DNA of 64,000 nucleotides from Streptomyces sp. NRRL F-2664 (GTDB lineage Bacteria; Actinomycetota; Actinomycetes; Streptomycetales; Streptomycetaceae), in assembly GCF_000719345.1 (NCBI RefSeq), contig NZ_JOFX01000014.1, forward strand, positions 68,443 to 132,442. Direction: 5' to 3'. Positions 35,901-43,490 of this stretch are shown piece after piece. The notes under the pieces were generated by a model. The model was not told the origin of the DNA, did no database searches, and saw nothing but the letters and a program-made list of their open reading frames with translations. Numbering within the stretch: position 1 is the first letter of the stretch; every line of letters starts with the position of its first letter. A program made the translations under genes and the position numbers.

Positions 35901-38365
35901 GGCTCGCCGACCATGTGGTGCGGGGCACCGTGCTGGTGCCGGGCACGGCCTTCGTGGAGATCGCCCTGCAGGCCTGCGCCGCCGTCGGGGCGGCGGGCAT
36001 CGCCGAACTGGTGCTGTCCCGCCCGCTCGCGCTGGGCCCGGGCGTCACCGTGGACCTGCGCTGCCAGGTCGGCGGCCCCGGCCCGGACGGCACGCGGACG
36101 CTGACGGTGCACTCGCGTCCGGTCGGCGCGGACCGCGCGGAGCCGTGGACGGAGCACGCCGGTGGCCTGCTGGAGGCTCCGGCGGCGCAGGACGGGCCTG
36201 CGCCGGGCCGCGGAAGGACCGCCGAGGCCGGCCCGCCGGCGGGCGGTCACGCGCTGCCGGACGGCACGTACGAGAGGCTGGCGGGTCTGGGCTTCGCCTA
36301 CGGCCCGGGTTTCCGAGGGCTGCGGTCGACGGTGCGGGCCGACGGCGTGCTGTGGGGCGAGGTGGTCCTGCCGGACGGGCTGCGGCCCGCCGGGGCGGCC
36401 TTCGCGGCGCACCCCGCGCTGTTGGACGCAGCCCTCCACCCCTTCCTGGTGGACCGCCTCGAATCGGGCGCCCGGGACACCCCGCTGCCCTTCGTGTGGC
36501 GCGGCGTACGGGTGCACGGCGCGGGGGCCGGTGCCGCCCGGGTGCGGCTGGAGCCCGGACCGGGTGCGGGCGGTTTCGCGCTGGAGCTGACGGACGGAGC
36601 CGGGCGGCCGCTGCTGACGGCGCAGTCCGTGGTGTTCCGGGCCCGCCCGGCCGGGGACGACCCGGCGGCCGGACTGCTCGTGCTCGACTGGTCGCCGGCG
36701 TCCGCGGCGGAGCCGGATTCCGCGGCCGTGGGCGGGGCGCGCTGGGCGGTGCTGGGGTCGGACAGTCTGGGGCTGGCCACGGCGTTGAAGGCGCGGGACG
36801 TCGCGGTGACCACGTTCGTGGACCTGCTCGCCCTGGACGGGGGGCTGGCCGCGACCCGCGAGGTCCCCGAGGTCGTGTTCGTCACGGCCCGCGGCGAGGC
36901 CCCGGACACCGCCGACGCGACCCGGTCGGCCGCCCAGCGCACCCTGCTTCTGCTCCAGGAGTGGCTGACCGACACCCGGCTGGGCGACAGCAGGCTGGTG
37001 TTCGTCACCTCCGGCGCCGTCGCCGCGACGGACGCGGACGAGGTCGGCGACCTGGCCGGCGCCGCCCTGTGGGGGCTGGTACGCAGTGCGCAGACCGAGC
37101 ATCCGGGCCGGTTCGTGCTGGTCGACGTGGCCCCGGACGAGGACGTCGACGCGCGGGCGCTGGCCTCGGTCGTGGCCTCGGGTGCCGCGCAGTCCGCGAT
37201 CCGGGCGGGCACCGTCCTGCACCCGGCCCTGGCCCGGGCCTCGGCCGGCGACGGCGGCGGCCTGGAGCGGTCCGGGAGCGCGTGGGGCCCCCACGGCACG
37301 GTGCTGGTCACCGGCGGGACCGGCGCGCTCGGCGCCCTGCTGGCCGAGCACCTGGTACGCCGTCACGGCGTACGCGACCTGGTGCTGCTCAGCCGCAGCG
37401 GGCCGCGGGCGCCGGGGGCCGGCCGGCTCGTCGCCGACCTGGCGGAGCTGGGGGCGTCGGCCACCGTCGTGACGTGCGACGCCTCCGACGCGGGTGCGCT
37501 GGCCGCCGTCCTGGCGGACGTTCCGGCCGACCGGCCGGTGACGGCCGTGGTGCACGCCGCGGGGGTCACCGACGACGCGACGATCGCGGGGCTCACCCCG
37601 CGCCGGCTGGAGCGGGTGCTGGAGGCGAAGGCCGCGGCCGCGCTGAACCTGCACCGCCTGACGTCGGGCGCACCGCTGCGGGCGTTCGTGCTGTTCTCCT
37701 CCGTCATGGGTGTGCTGGGTGGTGCCGGACAGGGCAACTACGCTGCGGCCAACGCCCAGTTGGACGCACTCGCCCGGCACCGGCGGGACCGGGGCCTGCC
37801 GGGCCTGTCCCTGGCGTGGGGGTTGTGGGGCGGCCCCGGGATGGGCAGCCGGCTGGGGGCCGCCGACCTGGCCCGTATGGCCCGCATCGGGCTGGCGCCG
37901 CTCTCGGTGGAGCAGGGCCTGGAGCTGTTCGACGCGGCGTGCGCGGGCGACCGGGCGGTCGTCGCGCCGGTCGCCCTGGCGCCGGCGGCGCTGCGGGGCG
38001 ACGTACGGCGGCTGCCGGCGCTGCTGCGCGGCCTGGCCGGGGGCGGCGCGGGATCACCGGCCGGGCCCGCCGGGGCGGACGGCCCGCGGGAGGCCCTGCG
38101 CGCGCTGCCGCCGGCACAGCGGCGGGCGGAGCTCGTCGAGGTCGTGCGGCGCCGGGTCGCCGAGGTGCTGGGGCACGCCGGGGCGGAGGCGGTCGCCGCG
38201 GACCGCGACTTCTGGGAGCTGGGCCTGGACTCGCTGACCGCCCTGGAGCTGACCGGGCGGCTCGGTACGGACGCGGGGGTGCGGCTGGGCGCGACGGCGG
38301 CCTTCGACCATCCGACGGCGGTGTCCCTCGCCGCGCATGTGGCGGCCGAGTTGGACGGGACGTGA
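29945..38365 (+). CDS. Type I PKS: KSQ-AT-ACP loading module plus KS-AT-DH-KR-ACP
   Basis: 2806 residues. Loading module: KSQ about 20-440, where the nucleophile is glutamine (DTGQSSS, about 190), which decarboxylates the loaded unit instead of condensing; AT1 about 549-840 with GHSQGE, RVDVVQ and YASH (about 740), so methylmalonyl-CoA; ACP1 serine in LGFSSLTL (about 975). This predicts a propionyl starter. Module 1: KS about 1043-1470 (TACSSS about 1212, HGTGT, HIGHAQ); AT2 about 1590-1880 (GHSVGE, HAFH about 1782, malonyl); DH about 1988 ([12 protein letters not shown]) with aspartate in LLDAALH; no ER; KR about 2453-2620 ([11 protein letters not shown] motif for B-type, NYAAAN); ACP2 about 2760 ([10 protein letters not shown]). 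Product after this module should be an enoyl thioester. No TE domain. Start ATG 29945. Confidence 0.94.
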   Translation: MSSKPGTPAGHPEHPAPAEPIAVVAMACRLPGAAGPRELWRLLRDGASAVRDVPADRWSAEECSDEDGRRPGGVATRRGGFLDDVAGFDAEFFGISPLEAEAMDPQQRLVLELGWEAFENAGLRPSQVRGSAAGVFVGSIAADYEALLAQQGHEAIGPYAFTGLQRALVANRLSHHFGLTGPSMTVDTGQSSSLVAVHLACESLRRGECELALAGGVHLNLIPESAVRAAQFGVLSPDGECYTFDARANGFVRGEGAALVLLKPLARALADEDEIVCVIHGSAVNNDGRGEGLGVPNPDAQGDVIRAALRQAGVPARDIGYVELHGTGTRRGDRLEAEALGGVFGAGREGVGPLRVGSVKTNIGHLEGAAGIAGLLKAALSIRHGEIPRSRNFERPSELVPLDRLGLAVQREHGAWPGTGGPRRAGVSSFGVGGTNCHVVLGQAPPRPASAPARRAAADAVLPWVLSARSTAALRDQARALGERFAADLGLTPADVSYTLAATRDPMEHRAVLVAGARADFLTGLAALAQDRPAPGLLRGRVRRPARTVFVFPGQGSQWEGMALELLETSEVFRASVEECARALAPYTDWSLTQVLRGAPGAPGLDRVDVVQPVLFSVMVSLAALWRAHGVEPDAVVGHSQGEIAAACVAGALTLEDAARVVALRSRAIVGLAGTGGMMSVALSPQELRPLLARHPGELALAVVNGPSSAVAGGSPAALAALRAACEDGGVRTHTLPVDYASHSPQVEAVADEVRTALDGIRPRTSPIPYCSSTTGEFLDTRALDGEYWYRNLRDTVRFDRSAQTLLDAGFDLFVEVSPHAVLAAGLADTLESRPAAEGAEVTVVGTLARDEGGPDRFLLSLAEAHAAGAAADLAEVARAAGGRRVELPGYPFQRRRHWLRTGPRTTAAAAAPPGEQVRQAERPEPVPAAAAVPGADPTGAGALDLVRDHAAALLGYADPADVDPHTAFRDLGFSSLTLVQLRRRLAAATGLRLPATLLFDCPTPHATARRLRELDGGRTDAPADADASGRPEDAGPQEGADPVVIVSMACRFPGGVASPEDLWRLVTEGGDAMSDFPADRGWDLEALHHPDPARPGTTYARRAGFLLDAARFDAALFGISPREALAMDPQQRIMLELAWETFERAGIDPRSVRGDRTGVFVGAMPSGYGPPLHEAPRNAEGHLLTGSAPSVISGRISYVLGLRGPALTVDTACSSSLVSLHLAVQAVERGECDAALAGGVTVMANPGMFTEFSRQRGLAADGLCKAYSADADGTGWSEGAGLLLLERLSDARRHGHPVLAVVKGSATNQDGASNGLTAPHGPSQEQVIRAALDAAGLAPHQVDAVEGHGTGTVLGDPIEAGALLATYGRGRPEESPLWLGSLKSHIGHAQAAAGVGGVIKTVLALRHGLLPRTLHAEDPSPHIDWSAGSVRLLQEPRPWPAAAAPRRAAVSSFGISGTNAHVIVEEPPAAAPAPASAPTSATGPDAAPVPVPVPAGVPVAWPLSAADEDALRGAAARLRDAVSGGRAPAPADIGHSLATGRAALAHRAVVLATGHEEFTAALTALAEGVASPAVHRGTAASSPGRLAFLFTGQGSQRPGMGRGLYEAFPVFARALDEVCAHLDGLLEGPLRTVMFAAEGTAEAALLDRTQWTQPALFAFEVALFRLVEAWGLRPDRLLGHSVGEIAAAHVSGVLSLPDACALVAARARLMGALPEGGAMAALQAPEDEVLGLLAGHEAVAGIAAVNGPRSVVVSGDADVVRQVLERCRESGRRGRLLNVSHAFHSPLMEPMLERFAAVARSLTYHPPRIPVVAHRAGRPVSAAELCTAEYWVEHVRLPVRFLDGVAALAGDGVRACLELGPDGVLGAMARACLAEPDATVLAAATRRGRPEPAALLGALAALHVRGTSVAWDRVLAGRGARRVDLPSYAFGGAAYWLPLPGPAGGGLAAAGIGPCAHPLLGAQIELPGQDGLLFTSRLSTESHPWLADHVVRGTVLVPGTAFVEIALQACAAVGAAGIAELVLSRPLALGPGVTVDLRCQVGGPGPDGTRTLTVHSRPVGADRAEPWTEHAGGLLEAPAAQDGPAPGRGRTAEAGPPAGGHALPDGTYERLAGLGFAYGPGFRGLRSTVRADGVLWGEVVLPDGLRPAGAAFAAHPALLDAALHPFLVDRLESGARDTPLPFVWRGVRVHGAGAGAARVRLEPGPGAGGFALELTDGAGRPLLTAQSVVFRARPAGDDPAAGLLVLDWSPASAAEPDSAAVGGARWAVLGSDSLGLATALKARDVAVTTFVDLLALDGGLAATREVPEVVFVTARGEAPDTADATRSAAQRTLLLLQEWLTDTRLGDSRLVFVTSGAVAATDADEVGDLAGAALWGLVRSAQTEHPGRFVLVDVAPDEDVDARALASVVASGAAQSAIRAGTVLHPALARASAGDGGGLERSGSAWGPHGTVLVTGGTGALGALLAEHLVRRHGVRDLVLLSRSGPRAPGAGRLVADLAELGASATVVTCDASDAGALAAVLADVPADRPVTAVVHAAGVTDDATIAGLTPRRLERVLEAKAAAALNLHRLTSGAPLRAFVLFSSVMGVLGGAGQGNYAAANAQLDALARHRRDRGLPGLSLAWGLWGGPGMGSRLGAADLARMARIGLAPLSVEQGLELFDAACAGDRAVVAPVALAPAALRGDVRRLPALLRGLAGGGAGSPAGPAGADGPREALRALPPAQRRAELVEVVRRRVAEVLGHAGAEAVAADRDFWELGLDSLTALELTGRLGTDAGVRLGATAAFDHPTAVSLAAHVAAELDGT

Positions 38366-38369
38366 CGAC

Positions 38370-38412
38370 GGCGGCCGCCACCGCGGGGGGGTCCCCCGCG
38401 GTGGCGGCCGCC
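38370..38412. terminator. Very strong bidirectional hairpin terminator
   Basis: Perfect 20-bp inverted repeat (38370-38389 and 38393-38412) with a 3-base loop, between the convergent PKS (stop 38365) and thioesterase (stop 38420) genes. It fills almost the whole 54-bp gap. Confidence 0.9.
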
Positions 38413-38419
38413 GGTCGGG

Positions 38420-39196
38420 TCAGGCCGCGAGGGCCTCGCGCAGGACGTCCACGACGGCGCCTCGGTGCGCGTCGGCGAGGAGGAAGAAGTGGTCGCCGTC
38501 GAAGCGGCGGACCCGGCAGGGGCCCGTGGTGTGGTCGGCCCAGCCGTCCAGCGGTTCGTGCGGGACCAGCGGGTCGGCCGTGCCGCCGAGGACGTGCAGG
38601 GGCACGTCGAGCCGTATGTCCTCGAAGCCCGCGGCGGCCTCCCTGCTGAGGTCGATGTCGGCCCGCAGGACGCGGGTGACGTGGGCGAGCATGTCCGGGT
38701 CCTGCAGGACCCACTCGGGGGTGCCCCCGCCGTCCCGCAGCAGCCGCACCGCGTCCTCCTCGGTGCTGGTGGCGTGCGCCCGGCGCCTGGTCCGGCCGGG
38801 CACCTGGCCGCTGACGACGGCGGCGCGGCAGTGCGGGCCGAGCAGGTGCGCGGTGCGGGTGGCGAGGAGCGCCCCGAGACTGTGGCCGAAGACGACCGTG
38901 GGCAGCGGGTCGCGGCCGAGCACCTCGTCGGTGACGGAGTCCAGGACCTCGTCGAGGCGGCAGCCGGGGGTCTCGCCGAAGCGGCGCTCCCTGCCGGGCA
39001 GGGACAGCCCGAGCACTTCGACGTCGTCGGGCAGCGGGTCGACGAGGGGGAAGAGGGTGTTGGGTCCGGCGCCCGAGTGCGGGAACACCAGCAGGCGCAT
39101 CCGGGGCGCGACCTCCGCCGCCTGGAGCCGCAGCGGCGGCCACCAGGGGGCGGTGGACGAGGACTTCACCGTGGTCACGTGGTCCTTCCCGGTCAC
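38420..39196 (-). CDS. Type II thioesterase (TEII)
   Basis: 258 residues. FPHSGAG near residue 39, nucleophile GHSLGA (about 105), aspartate in GGTADPLV and histidine in DGDHFFL give the usual editing thioesterase active site. Such enzymes clear wrong or stalled acyl groups from carrier proteins. The GTG start (39196) overlaps the stop of the FabH gene (GTGA), so translation is coupled. None of the PKS proteins here has a TE domain, so it might also take part in release. Belongs to the SARP-FabH-TEII operon. Confidence 0.92.
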   Translation of the reverse strand: MTGKDHVTTVKSSSTAPWWPPLRLQAAEVAPRMRLLVFPHSGAGPNTLFPLVDPLPDDVEVLGLSLPGRERRFGETPGCRLDEVLDSVTDEVLGRDPLPTVVFGHSLGALLATRTAHLLGPHCRAAVVSGQVPGRTRRRAHATSTEEDAVRLLRDGGGTPEWVLQDPDMLAHVTRVLRADIDLSREAAAGFEDIRLDVPLHVLGGTADPLVPHEPLDGWADHTTGPCRVRRFDGDHFFLLADAHRGAVVDVLREALAA

Positions 39197-40131
39197 GGGC
39201 AGTGGATGATCTGGCCGGCGTAGGAGAGGCCGCCGCCGAACGCGAAGAGCAGCACCGGCGATCCCTTCTCGATCTCACCGCGCTCGATGAGCTTGGACAG
39301 CGCGAGCGGGATGCTGGCGGCCGAGGTGTTGCCGGAGTCCACGACGTCCTTGGCGACGACGGCGTTGACCGCGCCGATCTTGCGGGCCAGCGGCTCGATG
39401 ATGCGCAGGTTGGCCTGGTGCAGGACGACACCGCCCAGGTCCTCGGGCTTGACCCCGGCGCGCTCGCACACCTCCAGCGCGACCTTCGGCAGGGCGGTGG
39501 TGGCCCAGCGGTAGACCGACTGGCCCTCCTGGGAGAAGGTGTGGGAGGGCGCCTCGATGCGGACGGCGTGCCCCATCTCGGGTACGGACCCCCACACCAC
39601 CGGGCTGATGAGGGACTCCTCGGAGGCGACGACGACGGCCGCGCCGGCTCCGTCGCCGATGAGCACACAGGTGGTGCGGTCGGTCCAGTCGGCGAAGTCC
39701 GTCAGCTTCTCCACGCCGACGACCAGGGCCTTCGTGGCGGAACCGGCGCGGATGCTCTGGTCCGCCAGCGCCATTGCGTGTGGAAATCCAGAACAAGCCG
39801 TGTTCACGTCAATCGCGGCCGGGGCCGTGGCGCCGATGGCGGCGGCGACCCGGGCAGCCATGTTGGGAGAGCGGTCCTGGGCCGTACACGTGGCCACGAT
39901 GACGAAATCTATGTCCGCTCCGGTCAGACCCGCATGCGCCAGAGCGTTTGCAGCCGCCTTTGCTGCCATATCCGAAACCGACTCGTCCTCGGCCGCCACC
40001 CGACGGGTCTTGATCCCCACCCGGCTCTGAATCCACTCGTCACTGGTCTCGACCATTTGCTCCAGATCGGCGTTGGTCAAAACCTTTGACGGCTGATAGT
40101 GCCCGAAGGAAAGGACGCGGGACCCGACCAT
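39193..40131 (-). CDS. fabH-like: 3-oxoacyl-ACP synthase III (FabH, KASIII)
   Basis: 312 residues from ATG 40131, with GAGGAG upstream. Catalytic triad intact: cysteine in NTACSGFPH (about 113), histidine in VLHQANLRI (about 243) and asparagine in SGNTSAAS (about 273). FabH condenses an acyl-CoA starter with malonyl-ACP. The housekeeping fabH of Streptomyces usually sits with fabD, acpP and fabF; none of these is adjacent here, so this is probably an extra, cluster-bound copy. It may prime the type II KS/CLF system, or serve as a product-insensitive target, since isonitrile fatty acids that hit FabH are known (amycomicin, from memory). Located between the SARP and TEII genes. Confidence 0.9.
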   Translation of the reverse strand: MVGSRVLSFGHYQPSKVLTNADLEQMVETSDEWIQSRVGIKTRRVAAEDESVSDMAAKAAANALAHAGLTGADIDFVIVATCTAQDRSPNMAARVAAAIGATAPAAIDVNTACSGFPHAMALADQSIRAGSATKALVVGVEKLTDFADWTDRTTCVLIGDGAGAAVVVASEESLISPVVWGSVPEMGHAVRIEAPSHTFSQEGQSVYRWATTALPKVALEVCERAGVKPEDLGGVVLHQANLRIIEPLARKIGAVNAVVAKDVVDSGNTSAASIPLALSKLIERGEIEKGSPVLLFAFGGGLSYAGQIIHCP

Positions 40132-40211
40132 CAGTGATTCTCCTCGTTCCGTGGACCCGGACCCGGATCCGGATTGACCCGTGGCCAGCCTATGCAGCGG
40201 CCCGGCCGCCC

Positions 40212-41012
40212 TCATGCGGCGTTCACGCCGACCAGCTGATCCGCGCCACAGTCGTCCAGGGACGGTGCGTGGGTCAAGATCGCGTGCTGCAGCCGCTGGA
40301 GGCGCGGGGCGGGCTCGATCCCGTGGTCCTCGACCAGGTTGCGCCGGACCCTGCTGTACGTGGCCAGCGCCTCGGCGGTCCGGCCGCTGCGGTAGAGCGC
40401 CACCATCAGGTAGGCATAAAGGTTCTCCCAGGTCGACCGGTCATCCAGCAGGGCGTAGATCTCGCCGACCAGAGCCTTGTGATTGCCGAGTTCGAGTTCG
40501 AGCTCGAAGCGCTGCTCGTAAGCGAATGCGCGCCGCTCGTCGAGCCGGCGTCCGAGTGATTCGAACGCCGGAATGCTCCGCAGGTCTTCGAGGGCCTGTC
40601 CGCGCCACAGGGAAATGGCCTGCTCGAAAGTCCTGGAGGCCTTTTCCCTTTCCCCGTCCCGGCGGAATTCCCGGGCCGTCGCGAGCAGCCGGTCGAATTC
40701 GTAGACGTCGAGATCGCACCCGATCAGCCGGAGTTTGTATCCGGGCGGCTGCGTGGTGATGAGGGCGGCCGCGTCGAGATCGAGGCCCTGGAGGTGCTTG
40801 CGCAGTTTGGACACGTAGACGTGCAGGGCGGTGGAGGCGGTCTGCGGGGGAGCGCCCGACCACAGGGCCTCGATGAGCCGGCCCGAGGACACGGCCTCGC
40901 CGTGGTGGGCACAGAGATAGGCCAGCAGGGAGCGGAGCTTGAGCGCTCTCGGCGATACCTGGGCCCCGTCCTCTGTCTCTATCTCAACCGGTCCGAGCAC
41001 TTGGAACTTCAC
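40212..41012 (-). CDS. SARP-family transcriptional activator
   Basis: 266 residues from GTG 41012, with AGGGGGAA upstream. N-terminal OmpR-type winged helix (about 1-95; VLGPVEIE, PRALKLRSLLAYL, LWSGAPP, YVSKLRKHL) and bacterial transcriptional activation domain (about 100-250), with no extra ATPase domain, so a small SARP of the ActII-ORF4/RedD size. SARPs activate their own secondary-metabolite cluster by binding direct repeats near -35 boxes. It is the first gene of the minus-strand operon with FabH (80-bp gap) and TEII and probably is the pathway activator. Confidence 0.93.
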   Translation of the reverse strand: MKFQVLGPVEIETEDGAQVSPRALKLRSLLAYLCAHHGEAVSSGRLIEALWSGAPPQTASTALHVYVSKLRKHLQGLDLDAAALITTQPPGYKLRLIGCDLDVYEFDRLLATAREFRRDGEREKASRTFEQAISLWRGQALEDLRSIPAFESLGRRLDERRAFAYEQRFELELELGNHKALVGEIYALLDDRSTWENLYAYLMVALYRSGRTAEALATYSRVRRNLVEDHGIEPAPRLQRLQHAILTHAPSLDDCGADQLVGVNAA

Positions 41013-41560
41013 GGCATTCCCCCTGGTAGATCTCTCGCCACGAAGGGGATGCGAACAACTGGCCTGCAACGTGCAGCCCCCCTCCGCACCCCTAGATCTT
41101 TCATGGGGGACCTAGATCGAGTCAAGCCACTCATCTCTCATCTGAGGAACCCTTGAGGTGTCGAGAGGGAATCACCGCATTGCGAACGGTCCCCACGAAT
41201 CGGCCACTTCTCACACTCATCCGTCATGACCCGATTCCGTCTCTCCCCGCGCTCGAACGACTATTTCTCGCCAGCACACCCACACCGTTCCGGCCATATT
41301 CAAACGGCTTGAAACCGACCGACCGGAGGCGGGGAGGACCACCTCGAAGCGGACATCCGGCCCCGCGGGCCCGAGGCGCGTCGGCCACCGCCGCCCGCCG
41401 CGCTCCATGCGATGACGTGCGGTGCAACCGCGGAGCGCGCCCCGTCGTCCCCCACGGCAGGGTCTTCCGGCGCTTCGAAAATACGTTCGCTTCGACCGAG
41501 CGGTATGCGTAGGCTGAAGGCGCTTCACTTCTGAACTGGTTCAATTACAAGGGGGGACCG
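41013..41560. other. Intergenic region at the right edge of the cluster
   Basis: 548 bases without a convincing gene, between the SARP (minus) and a secreted protein gene (plus). Base composition is lower in GC than the genes around it. It should contain the SARP promoter and, on the right, a possible promoter for the secreted protein (TTCGCT 41486-41491, TAGGCT 41510-41515, 18-bp spacer). Short open frames on both strands here have unlike-protein, arginine-rich translations and no ribosome site. I see no integrase remnant or clear repeat end. Confidence 0.55.
41091..41118. promoter_or_regulatory. Direct repeat upstream of the SARP gene
   Basis: The octamer cctagatc occurs at 41091-41098 and 41111-41118, 20 bases apart or about two helical turns, some 80-105 bases upstream of the SARP start. 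A related tagatct lies at 41027-41033. The layout fits a regulator binding site, but repeat spacing of 11 or 22 bp would be more typical for SARPs. Confidence 0.3.
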
Positions 41561-43192
41561 GTGCATCGTCACCGCGTCATGATTTCGGCTGCCGTCGTAG
41601 CGGCGGCCATCGGCTTCGTACCGACCGCGGCCCAGGCCGCCGACCAGCCCACGGAGCGCCAGGGGAGCGCCTCCGCCAGGATCGATGCGGCAACGGCCGC
41701 GGCGGCGAAGTCCGCCGTCTTCCGCAGCCCGGCCGAGCGCACGGTCCGCAAGTCCGCCGGCGCCGCGGCTCAGAACGGCGCGGGCCTCTCCGTCGGACTG
41801 GTGGCCTCCGGCACCAGCGCGCACGGCATCACCCTGGAGTCGCAGATCACCACCGCCGCCGGCTCCGCGGTCCGGGTCGACATCGACTGGGGCGACGGCA
41901 GGACCGACACCGAGCAGGTCACCCGGACCGGGCTCCTGACCTCGAAGCACACCTTCGCGGCAGTCGGGAAGCACAAGGTCACGGTCACCCTGACCGACCG
42001 GGACAACCACGTGACCGCCACCAACAGCGTGGAGGTCCAGGCCCTCGGCTCCCGTTTCACCCCGCACGCCCCGACCCGGCTGCTGGACACCCGCAGCGGC
42101 ATCGGCGGCAGCAACCGGCCGGTCGCCCCGTACGGCGTGGCGCGCGTGAAGGTGGGCGGCAACAGCGGCATTCCGGCCGACGCGACCGCCGTCGCGCTCA
42201 ACGTGACCGTCGTCGACGCCCGTTCCGGCGGCCACATCACGGCCTACCCGTCGGGCTCGGAGCAGCCGGACACCTCGAACGTCAACTTCGTCGCGGGCCA
42301 GACCGTGCCGAACATGACCATCGTCCCGGTCGGCGCCGACGGCTACGTCGAGCTCGTCAACCGCAGCTTCGGCGACGTGGACCTGCTCGCGGACGTCACC
42401 GGCTATTTCAGCCGGTCCGCGTCCGCCGGCGGCTACACCCCGCTCGACCCGTTCCGTATCGTCGACAGCCGTACGGGCCAGGGCGCTTGGGGTCAGGTGG
42501 CCGGGCAGAGCACGTTCGACGTCCAGGTCGCCGGCGGGGGCGCGGTCCCGGCGAGCGGCGTCACCGCGGTGGCCCTCAACGTGACGGCCACGGCTCCCCG
42601 CGGCGCGGGGCACCTGACCGTCTTCCCAAGTGGACAGCCGGCCCCGGACACGTCGAACGTCAACTTCCGGACCGGCCAGACCATTGCCAACTCGGTGATC
42701 GTCCCGGTCGGCCCCGACGGCCGGATCAGCGTCCGGAACGGCTCCTGGGACCCGGCCGACGTGATCGTGGACGTCGTCGGCTACTACAGCCCCGGCAGCA
42801 AGGCCGCCTACCGGCCCGTGAACCCGACCCGCCTGCACGACTCGCGCGAGTGGGACTTCCCGGTCCCGGGCCAGGACTACCGCTGGCTGCCGCTCGCGGA
42901 CGGCAAGCCGTGGATCACGGCCTACGTCCTGAACACGACGGTGACCGAGACCCGCGGCGACGGCCACCTGTCGGTCGCACCGGATCCGCACTTCTGGGCG
43001 GACTACAAGGCAGGCCCCGTGGCCAAGCCCACCCCGCCGAACTCCTCCAACCTGAACTGGACCGCGGGCACGACCGTCCCGAACCTGGTGCAGGCGACCA
43101 CCGGCAAGACCGGCGTCATCGACTTCTGGAACCGCGGCTGGGACCCCACCCACCTCGTGGTCGACATGTTCGGCCTCTACGAGCAGAACTGA
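41561..43192 (+). CDS. Secreted protein with PKD-like domain and three beta-repeat domains
   Basis: 543 residues, GTG start after GGGGGGA. Signal peptide at the N-terminus (about 1-30, ending AAQAADQP). Residues about 70-165 look like a PKD-type Ig fold (IDWGDGRTDTEQV, HTFAAVGKHKVTVTLTD). Then three copies of a domain of about 115-120 residues marked by RLLDTRSG, ALNVTV, SNVNFxxGQT, IVPVG and VDxxGYYS. Such repeats are common in secreted actinobacterial proteins of unknown role, probably acting at the cell surface. The third copy is diverged (RLHDSREW). A protein with the same repeats is at 63535. Its place beyond the SARP suggests it is outside the biosynthetic cluster. Confidence 0.85.
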   Translation: MHRHRVMISAAVVAAAIGFVPTAAQAADQPTERQGSASARIDAATAAAAKSAVFRSPAERTVRKSAGAAAQNGAGLSVGLVASGTSAHGITLESQITTAAGSAVRVDIDWGDGRTDTEQVTRTGLLTSKHTFAAVGKHKVTVTLTDRDNHVTATNSVEVQALGSRFTPHAPTRLLDTRSGIGGSNRPVAPYGVARVKVGGNSGIPADATAVALNVTVVDARSGGHITAYPSGSEQPDTSNVNFVAGQTVPNMTIVPVGADGYVELVNRSFGDVDLLADVTGYFSRSASAGGYTPLDPFRIVDSRTGQGAWGQVAGQSTFDVQVAGGGAVPASGVTAVALNVTATAPRGAGHLTVFPSGQPAPDTSNVNFRTGQTIANSVIVPVGPDGRISVRNGSWDPADVIVDVVGYYSPGSKAAYRPVNPTRLHDSREWDFPVPGQDYRWLPLADGKPWITAYVLNTTVTETRGDGHLSVAPDPHFWADYKAGPVAKPTPPNSSNLNWTAGTTVPNLVQATTGKTGVIDFWNRGWDPTHLVVDMFGLYEQN

Positions 43193-43219
43193 TCCGCCGG
43201 GCGCCCCGCGCCCCCACGA

Positions 43220-43259
43220 CCGTGCCCCGGGAGCCGCTCGTACCCCTCCCGGGGCACGG
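43220..43259 (+). terminator. Hairpin terminator after the secreted protein gene
   Basis: Perfect 13-bp inverted repeat (43220-43232 and 43247-43259) with a 14-base loop, 27 bases after the stop codon at 43192. Confidence 0.8.
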
Positions 43260-43351
43260 CCCCAAGTGACCGCCCCTTATGGGGGCGCATCCGCGCAGCA
43301 CGATCCGCTAGGCTGTCAGCGGTCATGAGGCGGTCTCCGCCGAAGGCCCCC

Positions 43352-43424
43352 GCCTTCGTAGCTCAGGGGATAGAGCACGGCTCTCCTAAAGCCGGTGTCG
43401 CAGGTTCGAATCCTGCCGAGGGCA
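43352..43424 (+). tRNA. tRNA-Arg (anticodon CCT)
   Basis: 73 bases fold into a cloverleaf. The acceptor stem pairs GCCTTCG with CGAGGGC (one G-U pair) and A is the discriminator base. The anticodon stem CGGCT/AGCCG encloses the loop CTCCTAA, anticodon CCT, reading AGG. The T arm has GGTTCGAATCC. The CCA end is not encoded. A possible -10 box TAGGCT lies at 43309-43314. tRNA genes are common integration sites, but no integrase is near. Confidence 0.95.
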
Positions 43425-43429
43425 CGGTC

Positions 43430-43466
43430 GAGGACCCCCGGTCGCGTACTGCGGCCGGGGGTCCTC
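43430..43466. terminator. Hairpin terminator between tRNA-Arg and the sensor kinase gene
   Basis: Perfect 12-bp inverted repeat (43430-43441 and 43455-43466, loop 13). It follows the tRNA by 5 bases and also lies downstream of the convergent kinase gene (stop 43491), so it may serve both. Confidence 0.8.
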
Positions 43467-43490
43467 TGTGCGTGGTGGGCGCTGCGGGCG

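Noticed and set aside
29759..37780. Minus-strand open frame of about 2670 codons opposite the KSQ PKS
   Set aside because: Same reason: antisense shadow of the GC-rich PKS, low-complexity translation, no start context.
41153..41544. Short open frames on both strands between the SARP and the secreted protein
   Set aside because: No ribosome site, Arg/Pro-rich translations on both strands, and no family resemblance. Treated as intergenic.
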